DNA of 64,000 bases from Microbacterium sp. SORGH_AS_0862. Its GTDB lineage: Bacteria; Actinomycetota; Actinomycetes; Actinomycetales; Microbacteriaceae. Below, in pieces: positions 30,299-40,036 of the stretch (the stretch's first letter is position 1; the number at the start of each line of letters is the position of its first letter). The notes beneath the pieces were generated by a model that did not search any database, had not been told where the DNA came from, and was given only the letters and a program-made list of their open reading frames with translations. The stretch covers positions 2,728,001-2,792,000 of the forward strand of contig NZ_JAUTAY010000001.1 of the NCBI RefSeq assembly GCF_030818795.1, given 5' to 3'. The position numbers and the translations under genes were made by a program.

Positions 30299-31426
30299 GT
30301 GAAGAGCACCAAGTTCCTGTTCGCCGCGGCAACCGTTGCCGCCGGCGCGCTCATGCTCTCGGGCTGCGGCAGCAGCGCGGGCGGCAGCGGCGGGGACAGC
30401 GGCGGAGACGGCGGACTCATCGGCGTCGCCATGCCCACCAAGAGCTCCGAGCGCTGGATCCAGGACGGCAACGCCGTCAAGGAGCAGCTCGAGGCGCAGG
30501 GCTACACGGTCGACCTGCAGTACGCAGAGGACGACATCCCCACGCAGGTCTCGCAGATCGAGAACATGATCACCAAGGGCGCCAAGGCCCTGATTATCGC
30601 CTCGATCGACGGCACGACGCTCACCAGCGTCCTGCAGGAGGCCGCCGACGGCGACATCCCCGTCATCGCCTACGACCGCCTCATCCGCGACAGCGAGAAC
30701 GTCAACTACTACGCGTCGTTCGACAACTACAAGGTCGGCGTGCAGCAGGCCAACTCGCTGCTCAACGGTCTGGGTCTCACCGACCTCGACGGCAAGGCCG
30801 CGGCATCGGCTCCTGCCGGCCCGTTCAACATCGAGCTGTTCGCCGGTTCGCCCGACGACAACAACGCCACGTTCTTCTGGAACGGCGCGATCGACACGCT
30901 CCAGCCCTACATCGACAAGAAGATCCTGGTCGTCAAGAGCGGTCAGACCGACTTCCAGCAGGCGGCGACGCTGCGCTGGGACGGCGAGACGGCGCAGAAG
31001 CGCATGGAGAACATCCTCACCTCGACGTACTCCGACGGCTCGAAGGTCAACGCGGTGCTCTCGCCCTACGACGGCATCTCGCGCGGCATCATCTCGGCTC
31101 TCACCGATGCCGGCTACTCGGTCGGTGCCGAGTGGCCGATCATCTCGGGTCAGGACGCCGAGATCGACTCCGTGAAGGCCATCGTCGCCGGTGAGCAGTA
31201 CGCGACCATCTTCAAGGACACCCGCAAGCTGGCCGAGGTCGCCGTCAAGATGGCCTCCGCTCTGCTGAAGGGCGAGGAGCCCGAGGTGAACAACACCGAG
31301 GACTACGACAACGGCAAGAAGGTCGTCCCGTCCTACCTGCTCGAGTCGCAGATCGTGGTCAAGGACAACATCCAGGAGGTCCTGGTCGACAGCGGCTACT
31401 GGACCGAAGACGAGATCAACGGCTGA
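30299..31426 (+). CDS. chvE: ChvE-type sugar-binding lipoprotein of ABC transporter
   Basis: A 375-residue substrate-binding protein. The signal peptide ends in the lipobox LMLSGCGS, giving a Cys-anchored lipoprotein after cleavage. The mature part has the type I binding fold ([42 protein letters not shown]) characteristic of ChvE/GguAB-type aldose transporters (arabinose, galactose, xylose, glucose). GTG start follows GAAAGGA. A strong hairpin follows the gene. Confidence 0.88.
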   Translation: MKSTKFLFAAATVAAGALMLSGCGSSAGGSGGDSGGDGGLIGVAMPTKSSERWIQDGNAVKEQLEAQGYTVDLQYAEDDIPTQVSQIENMITKGAKALIIASIDGTTLTSVLQEAADGDIPVIAYDRLIRDSENVNYYASFDNYKVGVQQANSLLNGLGLTDLDGKAAASAPAGPFNIELFAGSPDDNNATFFWNGAIDTLQPYIDKKILVVKSGQTDFQQAATLRWDGETAQKRMENILTSTYSDGSKVNAVLSPYDGISRGIISALTDAGYSVGAEWPIISGQDAEIDSVKAIVAGEQYATIFKDTRKLAEVAVKMASALLKGEEPEVNNTEDYDNGKKVVPSYLLESQIVVKDNIQEVLVDSGYWTEDEING

Positions 31427-31438
31427 TACCGAGGATCC

Positions 31439-31467
31439 GTGCCGGGCGGCCCCGTGCCGCCCGGCAC
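31439..31467 (+). promoter_or_regulatory. Intercistronic hairpin between chvE and ATPase genes
   Basis: A perfect 12-bp GC stem (GTGCCGGGCGGC with GCCGCCCGGCAC) with a 5-nt loop lies 13 bp behind the binding-protein gene and has no T-run. Such hairpins protect upstream mRNA or trim readthrough, raising binding protein over ATPase. Confidence 0.65.
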
Positions 31468-31499
31468 ACTCCCGTCGGCGACAGGAAAGAGGAGCAACG

Positions 31500-33029
31500 A
31501 TGTCCCAGAACATCCTCGAGATGCGTGGGATCACCAAGACATTCCCGGGAGTCAAAGCACTCTCGAACGTGAATCTCGCCGTCCAGCGCGGCGAGGTGCA
31601 CGCCATCTGCGGTGAGAACGGCGCCGGTAAGTCGACGCTCATGAAGGTGCTGTCGGGTGTGTACCCCCACGGCACGTACGACGGACAGATCGTCTACAAC
31701 GGCGAGGAGGTCGCGTTCCGCAACCTCCGCGACAGCGAGGCCAAGGGCATCGTCATCATCCACCAGGAGCTGGCGCTCAGCCCGTACCTGTCGATCGCCG
31801 AGAACATCTTCCTCAACAACGAGCAGCGCGGCCCGCTCGGCCTCATCGACTGGAACGCGACGAACTTCGAGGCGGGCAAGCTCCTCGCCCGGGTCGGTCT
31901 GCGGGAGAACCCCACGACGAAGATCAACCAGATCGGCGTCGGCAAGCAGCAGCTCGTCGAGATCGCCAAGGCTCTCTCGAAGGAGGTCAAGCTGCTGATC
32001 CTGGACGAGCCGACCGCCGCGCTGAACGACGAGGACTCGGCCCATCTCCTGGATCTGATCCTGCACCTGAAGGGTCAGGGGATCACGTCGATCATCATCA
32101 GCCACAAGCTCAACGAGATCAAGAAGGTCGCCGACACGGTCACCGTCATCCGCGACGGCAAGACGATCGAGACGATCGCGAAGAACGATGTCACCGAGGA
32201 CCGCATCATCAAGGACATGGTGGGTCGCGACCTCGAGCACCGTTACCCGGACCACGAGCCCCACATCGGCGAAGAACTGCTGCGGGTCGAGAACTGGACG
32301 GCTCACCATCCCGTCGACACCTCGCGCGTCGTCGTCGACGACGTGTCGATCACGGTGCGGGCGGGGGAGATCGTCGGAATCGCGGGCCTGATGGGCGCCG
32401 GTCGCACCGAGTTCGCGATGAGCCTGTTCGGCCACAGCTACGGGACGCGGATCTCCGGTCGGGTGTTCATGCGCGGCAAGGAGATCAAGACGCGCACCGT
32501 CTCGGAGGCCATCGACAACGGACTCGCCTACGCGACCGAGGACCGCAAGACGTACGGACTGAACCTCATCGAGGACATCAAGCGCAACGTCTCCATGGCT
32601 TCACTCAAGAAGCTCGAGAAGGCGGGACTCGTCAACGACAACGAGGAGTACCGCGTCGCGAACGAGTACCGCCGCGACATGAACATCAAGGCGCCCAGCG
32701 TGCTGGTCAAGACGGGGAAGCTCTCCGGCGGCAACCAGCAGAAGGTCGTGCTCTCGAAGTGGATCTACTCGGATCCCGATGTGCTGATCCTCGACGAGCC
32801 GACCCGCGGCATCGACGTGGGTGCGAAGTACGAGATCTACACGATCATCAACAAGCTCGCCGCATCCGGCAAGGGCATCATCGTCATCTCGTCCGAGCTG
32901 CCCGAACTGCTCGGCATCTCCGACCGCGTGTACGCGCTGTCCGAGGGCCGCATCACGGGAGAGCTGCCGATCGCAGAGGCGAGTCCCGAATCCGTTCTCA
33001 AGCTCATGACCATGGAGAAGCCCCGCTGA
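31500..33029 (+). CDS. mmsA: Sugar ABC transporter ATP-binding protein, MmsA/GguA type
   Basis: A 509-residue double-cassette ATPase. Cassette 1 has [16 protein letters not shown] and [13 protein letters not shown]; cassette 2 (from about 265) has [16 protein letters not shown], a Walker A variant ending in RTE as in this family, plus the signature [13 protein letters not shown] and [11 protein letters not shown]. It energises uptake of the sugar bound by the preceding lipoprotein. ATG follows AGAGGAG. Confidence 0.92.
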   Translation: MSQNILEMRGITKTFPGVKALSNVNLAVQRGEVHAICGENGAGKSTLMKVLSGVYPHGTYDGQIVYNGEEVAFRNLRDSEAKGIVIIHQELALSPYLSIAENIFLNNEQRGPLGLIDWNATNFEAGKLLARVGLRENPTTKINQIGVGKQQLVEIAKALSKEVKLLILDEPTAALNDEDSAHLLDLILHLKGQGITSIIISHKLNEIKKVADTVTVIRDGKTIETIAKNDVTEDRIIKDMVGRDLEHRYPDHEPHIGEELLRVENWTAHHPVDTSRVVVDDVSITVRAGEIVGIAGLMGAGRTEFAMSLFGHSYGTRISGRVFMRGKEIKTRTVSEAIDNGLAYATEDRKTYGLNLIEDIKRNVSMASLKKLEKAGLVNDNEEYRVANEYRRDMNIKAPSVLVKTGKLSGGNQQKVVLSKWIYSDPDVLILDEPTRGIDVGAKYEIYTIINKLAASGKGIIVISSELPELLGISDRVYALSEGRITGELPIAEASPESVLKLMTMEKPR

Positions 33030-33052
33030 CGGGGCTCGCAGGAGACAACGAC

Positions 33053-34270
33053 ATGTCGAACAACGACACCGCTGCCGGGGCGACGATCAACCCGGTCGAC
33101 AACAAGGCCACCCGCTGGATCACGCACGTGCTCACGGATCTGGGCAAGAACGGCATCTTCATCGCGCTGCTCGCGGTCGTGGTGCTGTTCGCCGTCCTGA
33201 CCGACGGCATCCTGCTGCGTCCGCAGAACATCTCGAACCTGGTCGTGCAGAACGGCTACATCCTCGTGCTCGCGATCGGCATGGTGATGGTCATCATCGC
33301 CGGCCACATCGACCTGTCGGTCGGGTCCGTGGCCGCCTTCATCGGCGCGGTCTCGGGCGTCTTCGCCGTGCAGTGGGGACTGCCCTGGTGGCTGGCGATC
33401 ATCCTGTCGCTCGCGATCGGTGCACTGGTCGGCGCATGGCAGGGCTTCTGGGTGGCCTTCGTGGGCATCCCCGCCTTCATCGTCACCCTGGCGGGCATGC
33501 TCATCTTCCGCGGACTCGCACTCGTGGTGCTCGGCAACGCGAACATCGGCTCCTTCCCCGACGAGTACCGTGCGCTCGGCAACGGCTTCCTCGACGGCAT
33601 CTTCGGCGGTGACCCGGATGTGTTCACGCTGCTGATCGGTGCGGTCGGCATCATCGCCCTCGTCGTGCAGCAGTGGCGCACCCGCGCCGGCCGCCGCAAG
33701 TACGGACAGGATGTCGAGCCGATCGTCTGGTTCGTCGTCAAGCTCGTGCTGATCGCCGCAGCGATCGCGTTCTTCACGTACTCGCTCGCCGCGTACAAGG
33801 GCATCCCGGTGACGCTCATCGTGCTGGCCGTTCTCGTGCTCGTCTACGGCGTCGTCATGAACCGCTCGGTCTTCGGCCGCCACATCTACGCGATCGGCGG
33901 CAACCGCCACGCCGCAGAGCTGTCGGGCATCAAGACGCGCCGGGTCGATTTCTGGCTGTTCGTCAACATGGGACTGCTGGCGGCGCTGGCCGGCCTCATC
34001 TTCACCGCCCGTCTGAACCTCGCCGGCCCCAAGGCCGGTGACGGCTTCGAGCTGGAGGCCATCTCGGCGGCCTTCATCGGCGGCGCGGCGGTGCAGGGCG
34101 GCGTCGGAACCATCGGCGGCGCGATCATCGGTGGTCTGATCATCGGTGTGCTGAACAACGGCATGTCGATCATGGGCATCGGCATCGAGTGGCAGCAGGC
34201 GGTGAAGGGTCTCGTGCTCCTTCTCGCCGTCGCCTTCGACGTGTACAACAAGCGGCGCTCCGGCAACTGA
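33053..34270 (+). CDS. mmsB: Sugar ABC transporter permease, MmsB/GguB type
   Basis: A 405-residue permease of the ribose/xylose transporter branch with about ten hydrophobic segments and the conserved IAGHIDLSVGSVAAFIGAVSG and GGNRHAAELSGI segments. It forms the membrane channel of the preceding ABC system. ATG 33053 follows GGAG, 23 bp behind the ATPase gene. A 40-bp perfect palindrome ends the operon. Confidence 0.92.
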   Translation: MSNNDTAAGATINPVDNKATRWITHVLTDLGKNGIFIALLAVVVLFAVLTDGILLRPQNISNLVVQNGYILVLAIGMVMVIIAGHIDLSVGSVAAFIGAVSGVFAVQWGLPWWLAIILSLAIGALVGAWQGFWVAFVGIPAFIVTLAGMLIFRGLALVVLGNANIGSFPDEYRALGNGFLDGIFGGDPDVFTLLIGAVGIIALVVQQWRTRAGRRKYGQDVEPIVWFVVKLVLIAAAIAFFTYSLAAYKGIPVTLIVLAVLVLVYGVVMNRSVFGRHIYAIGGNRHAAELSGIKTRRVDFWLFVNMGLLAALAGLIFTARLNLAGPKAGDGFELEAISAAFIGGAAVQGGVGTIGGAIIGGLIIGVLNNGMSIMGIGIEWQQAVKGLVLLLAVAFDVYNKRRSGN

Positions 34271-34279
34271 GCGAAGCAG

Positions 34280-34319
34280 ACGACGAAGGGCCCCGCCGAT
34301 CGGCGGGGCCCTTCGTCGT
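34280..34319. terminator. Bidirectional terminator, 40-bp perfect palindrome
   Basis: The left half (34280-34299, beginning ACGACGAAGGGCCCC) is the exact reverse complement of the right half (34300-34319). It sits between the convergent permease and NtaA-type genes and should end both transcripts. Confidence 0.9.
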
Positions 34320-34325
34320 GCGTCG

Positions 34326-35762
34326 TCAGCGGACGGCGAGCCGCTCGGCGATGCGCGAGGGCAGGGTGCCGTCGGCCGCACTCGCGCCGTCGGCGAAGGC
34401 CCCGCGATAGCGCGCCGCCGGATGCGTGTCGGCGACCCGCGCGTGGCCGGCGCCGTAGAGCGACTCGCGCAGCGTCGACCCCGCGTACTCGGTCTGCGCA
34501 CGTCCGCGGCGCTGGAGCTCGGGCACGATGAACTCCACCAGATCCTCGAAGGAGCCCGGCGTGATCGCATAGGCGAAGTTGAAGCCGTCGATCTCGCCCT
34601 CGTCGACCCACCGCTCCAGTTCGTCGGCGACGGTCTCCGGGCCGCCCACGATGACCGGTCCCATCCCGCCGATCGAGCGCTGGGCGACGATGTCGGCGGG
34701 GGTCCACCGGCGTTCGGGGTCGATCTTCGCGAGAGAGGAGAGCACCGAGCGCAGACTGTCGTTCTCCACCTCTTCGAGCGGCTGGTCGGGATCCCACTGC
34801 CCGAAGTCGATGCCGGTCCAGCCACCGTAGAACGCGAGCATCCCCTCACCCGAGGCATAGGACAGGTAGTCCTCGTACTTGGCCTGGGCCGCCGCATCCG
34901 ACTCGGCAGTGATGACCGTGACCAGCGCGAAGGTCTTCACGTCGTCGGGATCGCGCCCCTCCGCCGCCGCGCGGGAGCGGATGTCGCGGACGATCTCCCG
35001 TGCCTGTGCGGGGTTCGCAGGGCTAATGAAGACGCCTTCGCCGTGGCGAGCGGCGAAGGCACGTCCGCGCGGGGAGGCGCCGGCTTGGAAGATCACCGGG
35101 GTGCGTTGCGGTGACGGCTCGCTCAGATGGATGCCCGGCACCGAGTAGTAGGTGCCCTGGTGACCGATCGGGTGCACCTTCGCGGCGTCGGTGTACACCC
35201 CGCGTTCGCGATCGGCGACGACCGCGTCCTCCTCCCACGAGCCCTCCCAGAGCTTGTAGGTGACGTCGATGAACTCCTCCGCGATCTCGTAGCGGTCGTC
35301 GTGCGCGATCTGCTTGCTCAGGCCGAGGTTGATCGCGGCGCTGTTCAGGTAGCTCGTCACGACGTTCCACGCGACGCGCCCCTTCGTCAGATGGTCGAGC
35401 GTCGAGAACTTTCGCGCGAGCGCGTACGGCTGCTCGTACGTCAACGCCGCCGTGACGCCGAAGCCGAGGTGCTCGGTGACGAGCGCCATCGCCGGGACCT
35501 GGAGGAACGGGTCGTTCACCGGCACCTGGTCGGCGTCGCCGAGCGCCGTGGCCGCGGAACCGCGGTACACGTCGTACGTGCCCAGCACGTCCGCGATGAA
35601 CAGCGAGTCGAACCGGCCGCGTTCGAGGAGCTTCGCGAGCTCGGTCCAGTACTCGAGGTCCTTGTAGGTCGTCGCCCTGCTGTCGGGGTGGCGCCAGGTT
35701 CCCGCGGACTGGTGACTGACGCACGTCATGTCGAAGGCGTTCAGGATGATGCGCTTTGCCAT
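34326..35762 (-). CDS. NtaA/SnaA/DszA family FMN-dependent monooxygenase
   Basis: A 478-residue luciferase-like monooxygenase of the nitrilotriacetate/desulfurisation branch: KRIILNAFDMTCVSHQSAGTWRHP at the start, GRFDSLFIADVLGTY, the insert RKFSTLDHLTKGRVAWNVVTS, and QAGASPRGRAFAARHGEGVF. It uses reduced flavin from a separate reductase to oxidise an unknown, possibly sulfur- or amine-containing compound. It lies 70 bp behind the quinone oxidoreductase gene on the same strand, so the two may be co-expressed. Confidence 0.88.
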   Translation of the reverse strand: MAKRIILNAFDMTCVSHQSAGTWRHPDSRATTYKDLEYWTELAKLLERGRFDSLFIADVLGTYDVYRGSAATALGDADQVPVNDPFLQVPAMALVTEHLGFGVTAALTYEQPYALARKFSTLDHLTKGRVAWNVVTSYLNSAAINLGLSKQIAHDDRYEIAEEFIDVTYKLWEGSWEEDAVVADRERGVYTDAAKVHPIGHQGTYYSVPGIHLSEPSPQRTPVIFQAGASPRGRAFAARHGEGVFISPANPAQAREIVRDIRSRAAAEGRDPDDVKTFALVTVITAESDAAAQAKYEDYLSYASGEGMLAFYGGWTGIDFGQWDPDQPLEEVENDSLRSVLSSLAKIDPERRWTPADIVAQRSIGGMGPVIVGGPETVADELERWVDEGEIDGFNFAYAITPGSFEDLVEFIVPELQRRGRAQTEYAGSTLRESLYGAGHARVADTHPAARYRGAFADGASAADGTLPSRIAERLAVR

Positions 35763-35832
35763 GGGGCGAGTCTCACATCGGCGCACGTGGGAGGCCACCG
35801 CGCCGACATGCGGCGTCATCGACGCGAGGACG

Positions 35833-36774
35833 TCAGGGCACCAGCGTGATCTTGCCCGGCGAATGCGCTTCGACGAGACGGTGCGCCTGGGCTGCTTCGG
35901 CGAGCGGAAGCCGCTCGCCGAGCTCGACCGAGAAGTGACCCGCCGAGAGCAGCGCGAGCACGACCGGAACGGCCTCGGCCCGCCACGCGAGCTGCTGGTC
36001 GGTGAGCGGTTCGGGGGATCCGCCGGAGAACCCGCGGATGCCGAATCCCGCCGCGTCCGCGCCGCGCACGATCGTTGCGATGCGCGAACGATCCTCGACG
36101 AGGGCGAGTGAGGCGGCGATGGCCTCGTCCGTTCCTGCCGCGTCGAACGCCGCGGTGTAGCCCTGAGGCGCGGCGTCACGCAGGCGCTGTTCGAGTCCGT
36201 CGCCGTAGGCGACCGGGATCGCACCGAGCTCGCGGAGCCGGTCGAAACGCGACGGGGACGAGGTGGCGACGACCGTCGCGCCCCAGAGCACGGCGAACTG
36301 CACGGCGGCCTGGCCGACCGCGCCCGAGCCCGCATGCACGACGAGGGTGTCACCGCTGCGCACGTCGAGCGAGCGCAGCGACTGGTAGGCGGTGCCGACG
36401 GGGATGCCGAGAGCGGCTCCCGTCGCGGCATCCACCTGAGGCGGCCGCGGCTGGATCGAGCCGACCTTGACGATCGCCTCTTCGGAGTAGAGGCCGCTCG
36501 CGGAGAAGATCACGACGGGATCCCCGACGCGGAACCCGTCGACACCTTCGCCGACCGCCGTCACCACGCCGGCGCCGTCACTGCCGATGCGGCGGGGATG
36601 GGTCATCGGGACGGGGCCGCGCAGGCCCGCTCGCAGCTTCGCATCGATCGGGTTGACGCCCGCGGCTTCGATCCGCACCGCCACCTGGCCCGCCTCCGGG
36701 GAGGGGATCTCGACGTCGGTCAGGGCGAGGACGTCGGGCCCACCGTGCTCGGAGTAGACGATCGCTTGTGTCAT
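35833..36774 (-). CDS. NADPH:quinone oxidoreductase-like MDR protein
   Basis: A 313-residue medium-chain dehydrogenase/reductase of the zinc-free quinone oxidoreductase type. The cofactor fold is VVHAGSGAVGQAAVQFAVLWGATVVATSS, and the structural-zinc cysteine cluster is absent. The substrate is likely an alpha,beta-unsaturated carbonyl or a quinone. It precedes the NtaA-type gene. Confidence 0.88.
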   Translation of the reverse strand: MTQAIVYSEHGGPDVLALTDVEIPSPEAGQVAVRIEAAGVNPIDAKLRAGLRGPVPMTHPRRIGSDGAGVVTAVGEGVDGFRVGDPVVIFSASGLYSEEAIVKVGSIQPRPPQVDAATGAALGIPVGTAYQSLRSLDVRSGDTLVVHAGSGAVGQAAVQFAVLWGATVVATSSPSRFDRLRELGAIPVAYGDGLEQRLRDAAPQGYTAAFDAAGTDEAIAASLALVEDRSRIATIVRGADAAGFGIRGFSGGSPEPLTDQQLAWRAEAVPVVLALLSAGHFSVELGERLPLAEAAQAHRLVEAHSPGKITLVP

Positions 36775-36818
36775 GGTGCTCGCCACTCTGCCCTGTGTCG
36801 GGCTCGGACGCAATGCGC

Positions 36819-36859
36819 CCCGAGGCGGACCGGCGATGGACTCGCCGGTCTGCCTCGGG
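36819..36859 (-). terminator. Terminator of secreted GH43-type gene
   Basis: An 18-bp stem with one wobble pair (36819-36836 with 36842-36859) and a 5-nt loop lies 14 bp behind the stop of the large secreted protein. Confidence 0.8.
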
Positions 36860-36873
36860 CGGGACGCCGGAAC

Positions 36874-39795
36874 TCAGCCGCAGGCGAGCGACGGGTACGG
36901 CGCCGTGAGGTTCGCGGTCGCGCCGGCCTGGGTCACGGACACCGTGGCCGTTCCCGCGGGCATCGCGCCGAGCCGCGTCGTGAAGGCGGCCGACGCGCTC
37001 TTGCCCGCAGCCACTGTGACGGTCTTCGCGCCGTACACGGTCGTGATGTCGGCCGCCGCGGAGCTGTCACCGGTGTTGCTCAGGACGACCGAGACCACGG
37101 CCTTGCCCGCCAGGCACCGTGCGCTGGTCGTGGCCTGGACGGACACCGCGGGGGTGACGGTCACGGTGGCCTCCACCGGCATACGCGAGTCGTCCTGCGC
37201 GATGCCGGCGACCGTGAACGTTCCCGCGGCGGCGTAGGCGGCGGGAGGGATGGAATCCCAGGCGACGTCGACACTCTGCCGGGAGCCGTCCGCCTTCGTC
37301 AGGTGCGCCTGCGGCAGGGTCGGGGCGACGCCCGCCCGCGTCGTCACCGCGATCTCGTCGACCGAGGCGACCGCGATGTCGGTCGCGTAGGCCTCGAGCA
37401 CACGCTGGTACTCGGAGCGCGTGATCGGGATCACCGTGCCGTGGCGCGGTTTGCCGCCGTCGGCGTTCTGGGGGAGCGACTGGCGCAGTTTCGCGCCGAG
37501 CGGCTGCCACGCGTTCCCGTCCTCGAGGTTCGTGGTTCCGAACGGCACGTAGTGGTTGGGGCCGCCGTGGTAGTTGGGCTGGTCGATGAACAGGAACCAG
37601 TCCAGGCCGTTCACATCGCCCGCGTTGGCCGGGAAGATGTTGGCGCCCTCGCCGCTGGTGAACGTACCGCCGGGCTCGCCGTTGGGCAGCCCGCTGGCGA
37701 CACGCTCCTTCACGAGAGTCCACTCGTCCGCCGGTCCCGTCGCGCCCGGCAGCGTGCCCGTGATCGTCGCCAGCAGGTCGGTCGACTTCTCGTGGCGGAT
37801 CGTCATGCTCGCCTCGTCCTTGGTGAAGCGGTGGTAGACGCCGTCGACCTTCGCGACGGTGGAGTCGATGAGGCCGAGCCCTGCGCCCCGGCGCACGTCG
37901 CTCCAGATCCGCGGTTCGGAGAAGGTCACGAAGTCATCGGTCGTCGCGTACATCATCCGGTTGTAGGTGACGGCGGTGCGATCGGCGGCATTCGTGGTCG
38001 GGTAGAGGTTGGACGCCCAGAAGACGACGAACGTGTCGAGCTCCTCGTCCCAGTAGGCCTCCGGCGCCCAGGTGTTCCCGGCGTAGTCGCTCGAGACCTT
38101 CACGTGACGCTGTTCGGACCAGTTCACCAGGTCGTCTGACTCCCAGACCTCGATGTAGCGGGAGCCGGAGATCTGCGCGGTCGTGAACCCGCCTGCCAGG
38201 CCGTCGATCTTCAGGTCCGTCGCGATCATGTAGAACTTGTCGCCCTCGGGTGCGCGGATGATGAAGGGATCGCGCAGCCCCTCGGTGCCGACGGTGGAGG
38301 TGAACACCGGCTGTCCGTCGTTCAGGGTGTTCCAGCTGAGCGCGTCGTTGCCCTTGGACGCGGCGATGCTCACTCGTTCGGCACCCTGGCCCTCACCCGT
38401 GAAGAACGTCCAGAAGTACGCCTCTGTCTCCTCGTCTCCCGCGGGCAATGGCTGGATGCGGGCGGAGAAGGCGCGGCTGGCGGTCGACGTGCCGTGGGCG
38501 GCCACCGCGGTGAGCCCGACCACGATCTCGGGGGAGCCGGCCGCGGGTCGCGTCACCTCCACCGTGCGCGAGTCGTCGCGCACCCCCGCCCGCAGCGCCG
38601 CGGACGCCGCATGCGCTGCATCCACCGTCCACGTGATCGTGGACCCCTGTGCGCCGACGGCGGGCACGGAGAAGTTCGTGCGGACGTCGTCGAGATTCGA
38701 GATCTGGATCGCCGCGAGGTCCGCCGCCACGAGTTCGGCGTCGGAGAGCAGTTGTGGCACCCGCACCGGATAGGTCTGGATGCGGGTGGCGCCGCCGACG
38801 CTGAAGGTGGCGGTCAGCGTGACGTCGGCGTCGCCCGCACCCGCGGCGGGGCGGGTGACGGTCGCGGCGCCGCCCGTGACGGAGATCGCCGGGTTGTTCG
38901 ATCCCCAGCTCACGGTGACGCCGGCGCTCGCGGTGGGTACGGCGAAGTCGGCCTCCGCGGTCGCAGGGACCGCGACGGCGGCGACGGCGCGGTCGAGGGC
39001 CTCGGCGTTGTAGAGCGCCAGCACGTCGGCGTCGCTGAGCGCCTGCCCGTAGATCGCGAAGTCGTCGACGAGTCCGCTCCAGCTCGCGTCGTTGTAGGTC
39101 GAGCGGCCGAGGGCCGCGACGAGGTTCGAGCCGAACGAGGCGACGTCGCGGGCGATCGCGTTCTGCGAGATGCGCGCACCGTTCACGTAGACGCGCAACT
39201 GGCCCGTGGTGCCGTCGATGACCGTCGTGTAGAGGCTGAGACCGGCGGGCGTGCGGATGCCGGAGGTCGCGGCATTGGTGGCCCCGGGACCGACCTCGGT
39301 GGTCCACGGCGAGCCGGGGGAGACCGCGTTCGTGACGACCGACTTGACGTAGCCGTTCGGGTTGGCGGGGTTGAGCAGCCAGTAGCCCGAGGAATAGGAG
39401 TTCCCCGACGCGACGGGGGCGCCGATGAAGGCGGCAGCGGTGTTGCCCGCATCCGTGCGCGGCGAGAGCCAGGTCGAGATCGTCAGGTCTTTCTTGCCGA
39501 CGAGACCCGTCGTGGGGATGTCGAGGTAGGCGGCCGTGCCGCGTGCTCCTCCGGGTAGCGAGAGGCTGCCGTCCGCGACGGCGCCCCCGCTCTGCTGCAG
39601 CGTGGCGTCGTACCCGTTGCCGCTCGCATCCGGGATCGTCGTGCCCGCGGCGCTGTCGAAGGTGTAGTGCAGCAGCGGCGCGGGGGTCGCGGCCTGGGCG
39701 GCGGTCGGGACGACCGCGCCGGCGACGGCGAGCGCGAGAGCGGTCCACACCGCTCCGCCCCTGGTCAGCATTCGGGATCTGTGGCGCGTGCTCAC
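36874..39795 (-). CDS. Large secreted LamG/GH43-type glycoside hydrolase
   Basis: A 973-residue exported protein. The signal peptide (1-35, cleavage after AAQA), a LamG-type sandwich (about 40-250, beginning LLHYTFDSAAGTTIPDASG), two atrophied Ig-like domains (about 255-430, with the repeated DVTLTATFSVGGATRI style), a five-bladed propeller like GH43 arabinosidases (about 450-760, LRDPFIIRAPEGDKFYMIATD), and C-terminal Ig/BIg domains (about 780-973) are seen. It lacks a sortase motif and is probably released. Arabinan or arabinoxylan is a likely target, fitting the nearby AraD-like gene. GTG 39795 was chosen because GAGGAG lies 7 nt before it. Confidence 0.82.
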   Translation of the reverse strand: MSTRHRSRMLTRGGAVWTALALAVAGAVVPTAAQAATPAPLLHYTFDSAAGTTIPDASGNGYDATLQQSGGAVADGSLSLPGGARGTAAYLDIPTTGLVGKKDLTISTWLSPRTDAGNTAAAFIGAPVASGNSYSSGYWLLNPANPNGYVKSVVTNAVSPGSPWTTEVGPGATNAATSGIRTPAGLSLYTTVIDGTTGQLRVYVNGARISQNAIARDVASFGSNLVAALGRSTYNDASWSGLVDDFAIYGQALSDADVLALYNAEALDRAVAAVAVPATAEADFAVPTASAGVTVSWGSNNPAISVTGGAATVTRPAAGAGDADVTLTATFSVGGATRIQTYPVRVPQLLSDAELVAADLAAIQISNLDDVRTNFSVPAVGAQGSTITWTVDAAHAASAALRAGVRDDSRTVEVTRPAAGSPEIVVGLTAVAAHGTSTASRAFSARIQPLPAGDEETEAYFWTFFTGEGQGAERVSIAASKGNDALSWNTLNDGQPVFTSTVGTEGLRDPFIIRAPEGDKFYMIATDLKIDGLAGGFTTAQISGSRYIEVWESDDLVNWSEQRHVKVSSDYAGNTWAPEAYWDEELDTFVVFWASNLYPTTNAADRTAVTYNRMMYATTDDFVTFSEPRIWSDVRRGAGLGLIDSTVAKVDGVYHRFTKDEASMTIRHEKSTDLLATITGTLPGATGPADEWTLVKERVASGLPNGEPGGTFTSGEGANIFPANAGDVNGLDWFLFIDQPNYHGGPNHYVPFGTTNLEDGNAWQPLGAKLRQSLPQNADGGKPRHGTVIPITRSEYQRVLEAYATDIAVASVDEIAVTTRAGVAPTLPQAHLTKADGSRQSVDVAWDSIPPAAYAAAGTFTVAGIAQDDSRMPVEATVTVTPAVSVQATTSARCLAGKAVVSVVLSNTGDSSAAADITTVYGAKTVTVAAGKSASAAFTTRLGAMPAGTATVSVTQAGATANLTAPYPSLACG

Positions 39796-39927
39796 GCGGA
39801 GGCTCCTCGTTCTCATCGAAGGGCGAGAAGCAGCGGAGCGTGCGCGGGGACGTCACGGTCCTCGCGGCGATCGGTTGAGCGTCGTCGCGCAATCGTGTGC
39901 CGCGGATGCGGCGGGCAGTCATTGTTA

Positions 39928-39986
39928 CCGAGAACATTCTCGGCCTTGGATCACCGTATTGGCTGCGCGGAGACGTTGTCAACGTC
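39928..39986 (-). promoter_or_regulatory. Promoter with two palindromes for secreted GH43-type gene
   Basis: On the minus strand TTGACA (39982-39977) and TACGGT (39958-39953) are 18 bp apart. GACGTTGTCAACGTC (39972-39986), a perfect palindrome, overlaps the -35. CCGAGAACATTCTCGG (39928-39943), with 7-bp arms, lies just beyond the start site. A repressor and perhaps a second factor are implied. Confidence 0.65.
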
Positions 39987-40036
39987 CCATCGCGCGCCGG
40001 GAGCATCGCGCACGCGGCGGAGCACCCGGCCCGAGA

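Noticed and set aside
34280..34319. 40-bp palindrome as an attachment site or operator
   Set aside because: It sits between two convergent gene ends and is GC-rich, which fits a bidirectional terminator; no integrase is nearby.
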